Positions 1-7,660 of a stretch of 64,000 nt of DNA are shown one piece after another. The DNA comes from GCA-2720975 sp964467985 (GTDB lineage: Bacteria > Planctomycetota > UBA1135 > GCA-002686595): positions 186,001 through 250,000 of the forward strand of contig CAYXTP010000003.1 in NCBI GenBank assembly GCA_964467985.1, given 5' to 3'. How positions within the stretch are numbered: position 1 is the stretch's first letter; each line of letters begins with the position of its first letter. The translations under genes were made by a program, and so were the position numbers. Under the pieces are notes generated by a model. It saw nothing but the letters and a program-made list of their open reading frames with translations. It ran no database searches and had not been told where the DNA came from.

Positions 1-106
1 GAAGCACGTCCAAGCCCCGAACCAGCGGCCCAATGGGCTTGAGAGCCAAGAAGGCCAAGCCCGCCAGGAGCAAGTGATACAGGGTACGTGAGCGTGAGGT
101 GCGCAA
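1..106 (-). CDS. Partial membrane protein at left edge (N-terminus only; possibly MreC)
   Basis: An open minus-strand frame runs from a TTG codon at 106 off the window edge. It is preceded by AGGAG nine bases upstream. The visible 35 residues are a short basic stretch (RTSRSR) followed by one hydrophobic segment rich in Leu and Ala, the layout of a signal anchor. It lies downstream of mreB on the same strand, where mreC usually sits, and MreC begins with a short cytoplasmic tail and one membrane helix. Nothing in the visible residues is diagnostic, and the 224-base gap from mreB is large for an mreBC pair. MreC is therefore only a positional guess. Confidence 0.35.
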   Translation of the reverse strand, partial: MRTSRSRTLYHLLLAGLAFLALKPIGPLVRGLDVL

Positions 107-330
107 AGAATCGCTCTCCTCACCCGCGGGGCGTGCCGTGCCACGTTTCAACGCGGCGCGTTTCCCCTCCCGTCACGCCCCTCCGAGTGAGGTCGGGTTC
201 AACTGCCTCCACCGTATGAAAGTGAATGCACTGAATCCAGCACACTCCCACCTAGGAGTTGAGCACAAGACATGCTCCCCGTTGGAATCCGAGAAGCGCG
301 CACTCGACCCTCAGTTCAGAAACCCTAGGT

Positions 331-1392
331 CTACAGATCCTCTTCGGTGGCCAGCACCTTGGAGAACACGTCGAGCTTATCGAGGAAGATGCCGGTCCCA
401 CGTGCGACGGCAGTCAGCGGATCTTCCGCCACACGTGCAGGCACACCCAGGTGATCTTCAACAGCCTCGGTAATTCCGAGCAGCAGTGAACCACCGCCGA
501 CCATGATCAGGCCGCTCTCCACCAAGTCAGCTGAAATCTCCGGAGGGGCCTGCTCCAACTGTCCGCGGATGGCCTCGCAAACCAAACGCACGGGGTGGGC
601 CAGCGCCTCTCGGATCTCGATCGAGGTCACGGTGGTGCGGCGCGGCAGCCCGGTCACCGAGTCCCGCCCCTTGACCTCCATGGACAGCTCCTGCTCCATG
701 GGCCAGGCCGAACCAATCGTCAACTTGACCCGCTCGGCGGTCAGCTCGCCGATCAGCAAGTTGTGATGGCGGCGCAGGTGGCTGATGATGGCTTCATCCA
801 TCTCGTCCCCGGCGATACGCAGGGAAGTTGAGTTGACGGCTCCGGCAAGGGAGAGCACGGCGATCTCTGTGGTGCCGCCCCCGATGTCCACGATGAGCGA
901 ACCACGGGCCTCCGTCACGGGCATATCGCAGCCGATTCCCGCCGCCATGGGCTCGTCGATCAGGAACACATTGCGGGCGCCCGCGCGCTCAGCCGAGTGG
1001 ATCACAGCGCGCCGTTCCACAGCGGTGATGCCCACCGGAACGGCGATCACAACGCGCGGCTTTACCCAATGCCGGCCGTCGTGCACCTTGGTGATGAAGT
1101 AGCGCAGCATCTTCTCGGTCACATCGAAGTCCGCGATCACCCCGTGACGCAGGGGGCGGATGGCCTCGATCGAACCTGGAGTCTTGCCCAACATGGCCTT
1201 GGCCGTGTTGCCCACAGCCATGCCGTCCAGTAGCACCTCGTTGGTGCCCTTTTTGACGGCCACGACCGAGGGCTCGTTGAGGATGATTCCCCGATCCCGG
1301 GCGCAGACAAGAGTGTTGGCGGTACCGAGGTCGATACCCATGTCGACGGACAAGTGCCCAAAGGCCCACTCCATCGGTTTGAAGACGCTCAC
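331..1392 (-). CDS. mreB: Rod shape-determining protein MreB (bacterial actin)
   Basis: MreB is a cytoplasmic actin-like ATPase that forms membrane-bound filaments and organises the elongation machinery for cell-wall synthesis. The 353-residue product matches the family length. It shows the phosphate-1 motif DLGTANTLV near residue 20, the phosphate-2 motif DIGGGTTEIAV near 168 and the adenosine motif VGGGSLLLGI near 297, all in order. The GTG start at 1392 is favoured because AGGAG lies six bases upstream. A later ATG at residue 7 is possible but lacks that signal. The N-terminus has a small amphipathic-looking stretch (MEWAFGHL) that could aid membrane binding. The gene is followed by a partial membrane protein and preceded by an almost 300-base non-coding gap holding a strong hairpin, so it probably has its own promoter. 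Confidence 0.95.
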   Translation of the reverse strand: MSVFKPMEWAFGHLSVDMGIDLGTANTLVCARDRGIILNEPSVVAVKKGTNEVLLDGMAVGNTAKAMLGKTPGSIEAIRPLRHGVIADFDVTEKMLRYFITKVHDGRHWVKPRVVIAVPVGITAVERRAVIHSAERAGARNVFLIDEPMAAGIGCDMPVTEARGSLIVDIGGGTTEIAVLSLAGAVNSTSLRIAGDEMDEAIISHLRRHHNLLIGELTAERVKLTIGSAWPMEQELSMEVKGRDSVTGLPRRTTVTSIEIREALAHPVRLVCEAIRGQLEQAPPEISADLVESGLIMVGGGSLLLGITEAVEDHLGVPARVAEDPLTAVARGTGIFLDKLDVFSKVLATEEDL

Positions 1393-1589
1393 GTGGCGCT
1401 CCTGCGAAATAGAACTAGAAGACCAGCGGATTCGACGCCCCGAACCGCCCGGGGCGCACCCACCAAGGGCAGTCTTCAGAATGGGGAACCCCGATACAAG
1501 AACGCAATGGAATGCTATCCAGTGGTTTTTCTTGGAGGCCGCATGCGCCTGAGCAGCTCCTATACGACTCGCGCGGCTAGCCTACAACG

Positions 1590-1618
1590 CAACACGCCTC
1601 CACAAGGGAGGCGTGTTG
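1590..1618 (-). terminator. Strong 12-bp hairpin in the 1393-1687 gap
   Basis: Positions 1590-1601 and 1607-1618 are perfect inverted repeats around a five-base loop (ACAAG). The element lies 70 bases downstream of the 76-aa gene and upstream of mreB, both on the minus strand, so a terminator for the upstream pair is the natural reading. There is no clear T-run after the stem on either strand, so a structured leader or other signal for mreB is possible. Apart from this hairpin, no gene or other element is seen in 1393-1687. Confidence 0.5.
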
Positions 1619-1687
1619 TGCCCCAGATCTCGCGAAGCGGGGCTTCGAGTCGCACGAAGCGTGCACTCGGGAGAGTAGGGATCCTTC

Positions 1688-1918
1688 CTAGAAGAACGTC
1701 CCCGCGCCGAAATAGGCGCCCAAGTGGTAGTCCACCATCAGAATCGTGGCCACGAGGATGACCGTCGTCACCAAGACGATTCCATCCTCAAAGCCCAATC
1801 CCTTGCCTTCCTCGACAACCTCGACCTCAGCTGCTGCCGGGGCCGACTTCTCCTTGCGGGAGCTGGTCTTGGAGCCCGAACGTCCGCGGGAGTCCTTTCT
1901 CTTGCTTGAGCGTGCCAT
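1688..1918 (-). CDS. Small basic single-span membrane protein (76 aa)
   Basis: The product is not recognised. Its first 25 residues are almost only Arg, Lys, Ser and Gly. A short Ala/Glu/Val stretch follows, then one hydrophobic helix at about residues 45-63 (VLVTTVILVATILMV) and a short C-terminal tail ending in aromatic residues. The basic N-terminus predicts an N-in orientation. It follows the coiled-coil membrane protein at 1977-2834 by 58 bases on the same strand, and the two probably form one unit ending at the hairpin near 1600. The ATG at 1918 has an AGGA-like sequence about 11 bases upstream. Composition and position support a real gene; function is unknown. Confidence 0.6.
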   Translation of the reverse strand: MARSSKRKDSRGRSGSKTSSRKEKSAPAAAEVEVVEEGKGLGFEDGIVLVTTVILVATILMVDYHLGAYFGAGTFF

Positions 1919-1976
1919 GGGTACTCGTTCCTACCTGATTAGGTGCTGGGTGCCTGTTGAGAAGTAGAGTCGAGAA

Positions 1977-2834
1977 CTAGATACGGGTCGAAGCGCGGTC
2001 GCCCTGGGAGATGCTGCGGCCATCGTAGGTGTCGATGATCACGGCACTGCACATGTCAGGCTCGACGGTTTCCACGCGCACGCGGCCCTTGAACTGGCCA
2101 CCGTCGTAGATGTCGAAGGTGAATCCGCGCTTGACGCCGTCGGTGGCGCCACGGTTGATGGAGACCAAGCCGGGGTTGATGGCGTTCGAGACCAACAGCA
2201 CGGCCCCATCAATCTGGGGCATGATGATGAAGTCCTCGGGATGGGCACCTGTGACGGCGATCATGGTGTCGAGGGCCGTCTGGGTGTCGCCCAGGGTCTT
2301 CTGGGTGCTGGTCAGGTCGGTCGAGAGGCTGGCGATCTGGTTGTTGGCCACGTCCAACTCCCGTTGCAGCCGGGCCTGCTCGTCCTGGGCATCCTCTTGC
2401 GCATTCTCGGCCGTGTGACGGGCCTCGTCTGCGGCGCGGGCGCGGCCTTCAGCAGCTTCGGCACGGTCGGCCTGCTCTTTGTTCGTCGCGTCGTAGCTCT
2501 CCAGGGTGCCCGAGATCTCTTGCACGTCGGACTGCAGGCTGTCGTAGCGGCTCTGCAGGTCGGCGAGCTCGCGACCATTGCGGTCGCGCTCGGCCTCGGC
2601 GGATTGCTGCCCACCGCGAGTGTTGGCCAGGTCACGCTCCAAGCCACTCTTCTCGGTGTTCAGTGCGTCAAGTTGACCCTGGAGGTCGGCCTTGGTCGCA
2701 CCGTGGGCAGTTTTCTCGGCCTCGAGTTTGGCCTTGTAGTTCTGGCTATTGACGAGGTTCGAGGAGGCCCAGCCGAGGAAGACCACGGCGAGGACCAAGT
2801 TCAGAACGATGAAGATACGTCCGATCGGGCTCAT
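1977..2834 (-). CDS. Membrane-anchored coiled-coil protein of unknown function
   Basis: The chosen start is the ATG at 2834. The frame is open further upstream to a TTG at 2903, but those 23 residues look non-coding. The 285-residue product has one N-terminal membrane helix (about residues 6-25, VLNLVLAVVFLGWASS). A long heptad-rich coiled coil follows, about residues 35-180, rich in Ala, Glu, Gln and Asp. The compact C-terminal domain of about 90 residues begins near the phrase PQIDGAVLLVSN. That C-terminal part looks like a small beta-rich domain. A periplasmic rod tethered to the inner membrane is the likely topology. The next gene downstream encodes a 76-aa membrane protein. No enzymatic motif is visible. 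Confidence 0.75.
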   Translation of the reverse strand: MSPIGRIFIVLNLVLAVVFLGWASSNLVNSQNYKAKLEAEKTAHGATKADLQGQLDALNTEKSGLERDLANTRGGQQSAEAERDRNGRELADLQSRYDSLQSDVQEISGTLESYDATNKEQADRAEAAEGRARAADEARHTAENAQEDAQDEQARLQRELDVANNQIASLSTDLTSTQKTLGDTQTALDTMIAVTGAHPEDFIIMPQIDGAVLLVSNAINPGLVSINRGATDGVKRGFTFDIYDGGQFKGRVRVETVEPDMCSAVIIDTYDGRSISQGDRASTRI

Positions 2835-2929
2835 GCTAGCTCTGGGGGGGAGAGGGGAAGCCCCGTAAAGGGCGATCCGGCCATCGGGAGTCGACCGAGC
2901 CAACGGGGCTCGATCGTTGAAAGGGGGTG

Positions 2930-2963
2930 CAATCTTAAGAGAAGACCGCCCGCAAGTGGGCGG
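2930..2963 (-). terminator. Probable rho-independent terminator of the moeA-lnt operon
   Basis: A 6-bp GC stem (2946-2951 with 2958-2963) is followed, in minus-strand reading, by the pyrimidine- and T-rich run TCTTCTCTT. It lies 140 bases past the lnt stop codon and before the next minus-strand gene. The rest of the 2835-3105 gap shows nothing else recognisable. Confidence 0.45.
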
Positions 2964-3105
2964 CCGCGTTCCCAGCCGGATCGGCCACGGGGCCTAGCGG
3001 AAGGGCGCGCGAGTATAGGTGGGGCCTGAGAGGCGGTCAAGCGGGAGTCGATTGGGCAAAGGATTCAAAATTCGGACTGGAGCCGGTCCGTGCTGGACCT
3101 ACGCC

Positions 3106-4959
3106 CTAGCCTCGGCTGGGTCTAACCCCACCGGATGAGCCAGTTACTCCCCCACCCCCAAGGACCGTCAGGAGAACCACAAGCACGGCCCAAATAGCAG
3201 GTTGGAAGCGCCCAGTGAGGACCCAAAAAGTGCGTCCTCCGCCCTCCTGGGCCTCCTGCGGCACCGGAACCCTGGCGGAGAGGGTCCCGCGCGCCATCTT
3301 GCGCTGCCCATCGGCATCCTCCAGGACAGCCACAGTCCGCCCCTCCGGGTCCACGACGATTGAGATCCCTGAGTTGGTCGCGCGCACGATGCTGCGGCCG
3401 ACGGAGACGGCCCTCAGTCGAGTCATGGCGACGAGGTGGTCCATCTCTACGCTGCGCTTGTACCAGGCCTCATTGGAGAGGATGCAGAAGAAGTCCACGT
3501 CCCCCCGTTCGAGCGGTTCGCGATAGGCATCGTCGAAGACGTTGTCGTAGCAGATGGAGAGGCCCAGCTTGTAAGAACGCCCTTGTCGACTCTCGAGCTG
3601 CAAGACCGCCGCCCGTTCAGCGGGGACAAAGTCAGGCACGTAGCCGCCCACTGCGTTCAGTGCACTGAGCACGAAGGGCAGCGAGGTGTAGGGGTCCGCC
3701 TGCTCTGCCCCAGGAACCAAATGCACCTTGGCACCCAATTGAGGGGCTCCACTGGGCCCCCAGAGCGCGGCAGCGTTCTGCTTGCGGATCACTTCCCCGT
3801 CCACGACCCAGGTCACAAGGCCCGTCAAGAACGACGTGCCCTGGGGAATCACCCCCTTGCCCTCGAGAGCGGACGCGTACCAGGGGGACCCGGCCATGCG
3901 TTTCAGCGCGGGAGCAAACAGCCCGCCGCCCGCGGCCATCGGTTGCACGCGCCCCAACAGGACCCCTTCCACGAAGGTCGAGACTCCCGCGGCATGCACG
4001 GCCAGGGTGTCGGGTTCCAGAGTCCAGCCAGCGTGTTCCAGGGTGCCCATTCCACCTCGGTACGCCTCCTCCACACCTTGATCGGGAAGGAAGAAGGGCA
4101 ACATGCTCTCCCCCCAGAGGACCAAGTCGGGCACGACGGCCCCGGTCGCCAACCCCGCGTGGGTCAAGTCCACCGCGTCTCGGTAGAGCTCCTGCAGAGG
4201 GTCCGTTCCAAAAGCCTTGATGCTCTGTTCGATTCCCGGCTGGACCACGAGCACGTTCGGACCGGGCTCCATCTTGGGGGCGGGCACGAGGCAGAAGGCG
4301 AAAGCCAGTGCCAGGGGGCCCAGCCCCAAGACGTGGACTCGAGAGTGGGGAAAGTTCTGGGTTTCGGCCGGAGGCAGGCGTCGCAGACGAAGCAGGTCAG
4401 CGCACCAACCCCCAAAGGCCGCCACGACCCACGTCAACCCCCAGGTTCCCCAGATCCTGGCGCTCCCCACGACCCAATCCGTGTCGTGCATGAAAAGGCC
4501 TAGCCGCCACCAGCCGAAGGAGAGCGGGGCGGGCAGCCACCAGCGCAGGAGTTCAGCCAACATCCACGCCGCGGGTACTGCCAGGGCCAAGGGATAGCGA
4601 GTTGCCATGCGGCGCAGGGCCACCCCGCCCAGCGCCATCCAAAAACCGGGGATAATGGTCATGGGAACCAGCAACCACGGAAGCAGGTGATGCATCCACA
4701 GACTCATGCCCCCCACTCCCAAGGCACAGGCTGCCCAGTCGGCCAAGAAGGCTCGCGGCCCTGGTCGGCAGCTGTAGTAGGCCCAGGGGATCAAGGCCAC
4801 AAAACCCGTGTGTCCAAAACCGGCGGGGCGACCCAGACCCGGTTGGCTGAGGTAGATCAGGATCCAGGTGCCGAGGGTGGCCAAGAAGCGGTGACCGGGG
4901 CCGATGGGCTCGAGGGTCCCGCGGGGCAAGCCGGCTGACGGGGAGGGGGTCGTGGGCAC
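3106..4959 (-). CDS. lnt: Apolipoprotein N-acyltransferase (Lnt)
   Basis: Lnt is an inner-membrane enzyme that adds the third acyl chain to the N-terminal cysteine of lipoproteins, using phospholipid as donor. The N-terminal half has at least six hydrophobic helices. The C-terminal half is a carbon-nitrogen hydrolase domain with the expected triad: Glu284 in WGES, Lys411 in KVHLVPGAE and Cys470 in SICYD (numbered from the chosen start). One more hydrophobic helix closes the protein. The GTG at 4959 is chosen because GGGAG lies nine bases upstream and it falls 16 bases after the moeA stop; the open frame runs further, into moeA. The Glu-Lys spacing is 127 residues against 68 in the E. coli enzyme (E267, K335), so an insertion of about 60 residues is present. 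Confidence 0.9.
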   Translation of the reverse strand: MPTTPSPSAGLPRGTLEPIGPGHRFLATLGTWILIYLSQPGLGRPAGFGHTGFVALIPWAYYSCRPGPRAFLADWAACALGVGGMSLWMHHLLPWLLVPMTIIPGFWMALGGVALRRMATRYPLALAVPAAWMLAELLRWWLPAPLSFGWWRLGLFMHDTDWVVGSARIWGTWGLTWVVAAFGGWCADLLRLRRLPPAETQNFPHSRVHVLGLGPLALAFAFCLVPAPKMEPGPNVLVVQPGIEQSIKAFGTDPLQELYRDAVDLTHAGLATGAVVPDLVLWGESMLPFFLPDQGVEEAYRGGMGTLEHAGWTLEPDTLAVHAAGVSTFVEGVLLGRVQPMAAGGGLFAPALKRMAGSPWYASALEGKGVIPQGTSFLTGLVTWVVDGEVIRKQNAAALWGPSGAPQLGAKVHLVPGAEQADPYTSLPFVLSALNAVGGYVPDFVPAERAAVLQLESRQGRSYKLGLSICYDNVFDDAYREPLERGDVDFFCILSNEAWYKRSVEMDHLVAMTRLRAVSVGRSIVRATNSGISIVVDPEGRTVAVLEDADGQRKMARGTLSARVPVPQEAQEGGGRTFWVLTGRFQPAIWAVLVVLLTVLGGGGVTGSSGGVRPSRG

Positions 4960-4975
4960 TGGACGTCGCTCCCAA

Positions 4976-6184
4976 CTAGTAGAGTGAACGGTAGGCCACG
5001 AGCTCCCCCTGCTGAACCTCACAGCCCGCTTCCACGACGGCCAGCGCGGTGGCCGTCGACAGCCCCACGATGTCCGCCGAACCCGACCACTGAATCGGGG
5101 TCAGCACGTCTCGCCCCTGTTCGTCCTGGACAAGGGTGACGGGCAGGTTCTGTTGCCGGGGGCCGGGCCGCGGGCTGGGAGCGTTCCAGATGCCCTTGCG
5201 CAGGATGATCTGCTCTTCGTCCGCGGCACCCTCCAGGCGCGCAAGTGCCGGCCGCACAAAGACCTCGTGGTCCAGAAGGCACGACACGGGATTGCCCGGC
5301 AGAGCGAAGACCAGGGTGGTGCCCCGCTGGCCAAACCACATGGGCTTGCCCGGCTTGATCGCGACCTTGTGAAAGACCTGCTCGACTCCAAGTTCGAGAA
5401 AGGCCTCGGCCACTAGATCGTAGCGCCCCATGCTCACGCCCCCCGTTGTCAGGACCACATCCGCCTCGTCCAAGGCGGCTCCGAATTGTTGGACGAGTTC
5501 TTCGCGGTCATCGGCCACGAGTCCGAGGCAGGACACGTCTGCTCCCGCGCGCTGGGCCAGGGCGGCCAGGTGCAGAGTGTTGGTCTCCCGGATTTGCCCC
5601 GGACCTGGAGTCTCGGTGGGTGGCACGAGTTCATCACCCGTGGTCAAAATGGTCACCCGCGGCTTGGGCCAAACGGGAACCGGGTCGCAGCCCACGGCGG
5701 CCAGAACGGAGAGATCCGTCGCTGTCAGGCGCCGCCCTGCTCGTTTCACGCTGCGGCCCACCTCTAAATCCTCAGCCCGGGCGCATATATTCTGCTGCGC
5801 TGCGTAGGGCTGGCCCTCGAAGTGAATGGCATCGCCCTCTCGTCGAGTTTGCTCGACCATGACGACCAAATCACAGCGATCGGGCACTTCGGCACCCGTG
5901 AAGATCTCTACGCAAGTCCCGGTAAGAATTTCACCTGCAAAGGGGGCCCCGGCTTTGGATTCGCCGATACAGGTCAAGGGGCCTGCCGCGGCAGAATCGA
6001 GATCCGCTTGGGCAAGGGCAAAGCCGTCCATCGCGCTCTTGCGAAACGGCGGCATATCCACATCGGACAGGATGTCCTGCGCCAAGACGCGGCCAGTTGC
6101 AGCGAGTAAGTCTATGGTCTGCCCCTCGCGCGGCCGCGAACAAGAGGCGAGAATCTGCGCCAGCGCTTCGTCCGGATTGAGCAT
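4976..6184 (-). CDS. moeA: Molybdopterin molybdenumtransferase MoeA
   Basis: MoeA inserts molybdate into adenylylated molybdopterin to give molybdenum cofactor. The 402-residue product fits the family. It begins with a typical DEAL segment and has DVDMPPFRKSAMDGFA near residue 42, TTGDELVPP in the central MoCF-biosynthesis domain, TTGGVSMGRYD, IKPGKPMWFGQ and the LPGNPVSCL motif, then the beta-barrel domain IV. The ATG at 6184 is chosen. The frame is open about 107 codons further upstream, but that extension is low-quality sequence and overlaps the divergent promoter region. No other cofactor gene is in the window. lnt follows 16 bases downstream, so the two are probably co-transcribed although their functions are unrelated. 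Confidence 0.93.
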   Translation of the reverse strand: MLNPDEALAQILASCSRPREGQTIDLLAATGRVLAQDILSDVDMPPFRKSAMDGFALAQADLDSAAAGPLTCIGESKAGAPFAGEILTGTCVEIFTGAEVPDRCDLVVMVEQTRREGDAIHFEGQPYAAQQNICARAEDLEVGRSVKRAGRRLTATDLSVLAAVGCDPVPVWPKPRVTILTTGDELVPPTETPGPGQIRETNTLHLAALAQRAGADVSCLGLVADDREELVQQFGAALDEADVVLTTGGVSMGRYDLVAEAFLELGVEQVFHKVAIKPGKPMWFGQRGTTLVFALPGNPVSCLLDHEVFVRPALARLEGAADEEQIILRKGIWNAPSPRPGPRQQNLPVTLVQDEQGRDVLTPIQWSGSADIVGLSTATALAVVEAGCEVQQGELVAYRSLY

Positions 6185-6356
6185 AGCCGGAAGTGTAACG
6201 CCCCGAACCTGACCCTGCCCATTCGCCCCACCTACTCGGCGGTTAAGTTCCGTCGGCTTCCTCGCTGGTTCGCAACGCTTGTCGAACCGTCCCTCCTGTC
6301 CATCCCCCACAGGCTGACCGCCTGGGCAACTCCTCCCGACTTTGGTTCTTGCTGAC

Positions 6357-7658
6357 GTGACCCGCACCCTACTATCCGTTTCCTGCCTCCTCCTGCTTCT
6401 CTTCGCCAGCGGCTGCAAACCTGCAGGCTCTGAAGAGAATGAGAACCCGCTCGGAGATGTCCAGATCAAGACCCGAGCAGCCACTCGAGTTCGCACCGCT
6501 GGCATTCAGCTTCGAGAAATGGTGCGCACCACATCCACTACGACGAACGTGGAGTCGGTCAATGAGATTCAGGTCTTCCCGCGCGCCGCAGGGATCGTGG
6601 ACTCCGTGCTTGTAGAGGAAGGGGATCGAGTCCAGGCGGACGCCGTCTTGGCCGTGATCGACCCACGCGACGCTCAGGCTTCATTGAACGATGCCAAGAT
6701 GGCATTGAAAGAAGCCAACGAGGCAACGGCTCGGCTGGAGCTGGCGCGGGATGAAGCCGACCAGCGCGTCAAGCGGGCGCGCTTGGCTTGGGAGCAGGCC
6801 CAGCGTGAAGTGCAGCGCAACGAGGAGGCAGGCCTGCTCTCCGAGGTAGACTTGGACAAGCTGCGCTTGGCACGCGACACAACCGAACAAGACTTCCTGG
6901 CCAGCGAGCTCTCTGCCCAAGGCAGTCAACAGGAGTTGGAGCGTCAAGACACGGTGATCGAACGGGCGCAACTCGTGGTAGAGCGGCAAGCTCTGGGCCT
7001 GAGCTACACGCAAGTCGTAGCGCCCTTTGCTGGAGTGATCGCCGCCCGCACGATCAAGAGGGGTGACTCCGCCAGCAGCGCCATGGCTGCCTTCACGCTG
7101 ACCGACCCCGACAACCTGCGCGCGGTCGTCTACCGACCGCAGCGCGAACTGGGTTTCTTTCAGACGACCAGCAACCTGAATGCTGTCGAAATCACGGCGC
7201 GCCCGGAGGCCCTGCCGACCAAGGTGTTCGCGGGGACGATTCAGTTCCTCTCCCCCAATATCGACCCCGCCTCGGGGTCGTTCCGAATCACCATCGCTCT
7301 GGAGCAAGCGGCTAGCCCCGAGCCGAACCAACGCCTGGCCCCAGGCATGCTCGTTCGCATCGACATCATCACCGAGCGGCGCCCCGACGCCTTGGTCGTG
7401 CCCAAGCGCGCCCTACGGCGCGAGGGAGACACGCAGTTCTTGTTCGTCATACGCGAAGGCAAGGCGGTGCGGGTCGAGGTCCGGGAAGGGCTCTCGGATG
7501 ACGAATTCGTCGAACTCCTGGCGCTTGAAGGAGACGCCGGGCAGGACTTCGTTGTGGCGGGCGAGCAGGTCGTCGTGGTGGGCAATCGCGACTTGGAAGG
7601 CGGCGAAGAAGTGCTCACGAGTCCCTGGGAATCCAACCAAGGCGGCGGCGACGCCTAG
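6357..7658 (+). CDS. RND efflux periplasmic adaptor (membrane fusion lipoprotein)
   Basis: The product is an MFP/HlyD-family adaptor that bridges an inner-membrane RND pump and an outer-membrane channel. A short lipoprotein signal ends in the lipobox ASGC, so the mature protein should be anchored by lipidated Cys. After it come a biotinyl-lipoyl half (SVNEIQVFPRAAGIVDSVLVEEGDRV), a long alpha-hairpin of about 110 residues rich in Glu, Arg and Ala, the second lipoyl half (TQVVAPFAGVIAARTIKRGD), and beta-barrel and membrane-proximal domains. The GTG at 6357 gives the cleanest signal peptide; a TTG at 6342 is also possible, and neither has a clear ribosome-binding site. It opens an operon with two permeases, the next starting two bases after its stop. 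Confidence 0.9.
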   Translation: MTRTLLSVSCLLLLLFASGCKPAGSEENENPLGDVQIKTRAATRVRTAGIQLREMVRTTSTTTNVESVNEIQVFPRAAGIVDSVLVEEGDRVQADAVLAVIDPRDAQASLNDAKMALKEANEATARLELARDEADQRVKRARLAWEQAQREVQRNEEAGLLSEVDLDKLRLARDTTEQDFLASELSAQGSQQELERQDTVIERAQLVVERQALGLSYTQVVAPFAGVIAARTIKRGDSASSAMAAFTLTDPDNLRAVVYRPQRELGFFQTTSNLNAVEITARPEALPTKVFAGTIQFLSPNIDPASGSFRITIALEQAASPEPNQRLAPGMLVRIDIITERRPDALVVPKRALRREGDTQFLFVIREGKAVRVEVREGLSDDEFVELLALEGDAGQDFVVAGEQVVVVGNRDLEGGEEVLTSPWESNQGGGDA

Positions 7659-7660
7659 AA

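Noticed and set aside
2241..3029. A 262-codon plus-strand frame
   Set aside because: Antisense to the coiled-coil protein; its hydrophobic look comes from complementing the heptad codons.
3436..4503. A 355-codon plus-strand frame
   Set aside because: Antisense to lnt, whose catalytic triad is intact; composition is Gln/His/Gly-rich and low in hydrophobic core.
6185..6505. N-terminal extension of MoeA by about 107 residues
   Set aside because: The extension is not like any MoeA, is Arg/Gly/Ser-rich and covers the divergent promoter; the family start fits the ATG at 6184.
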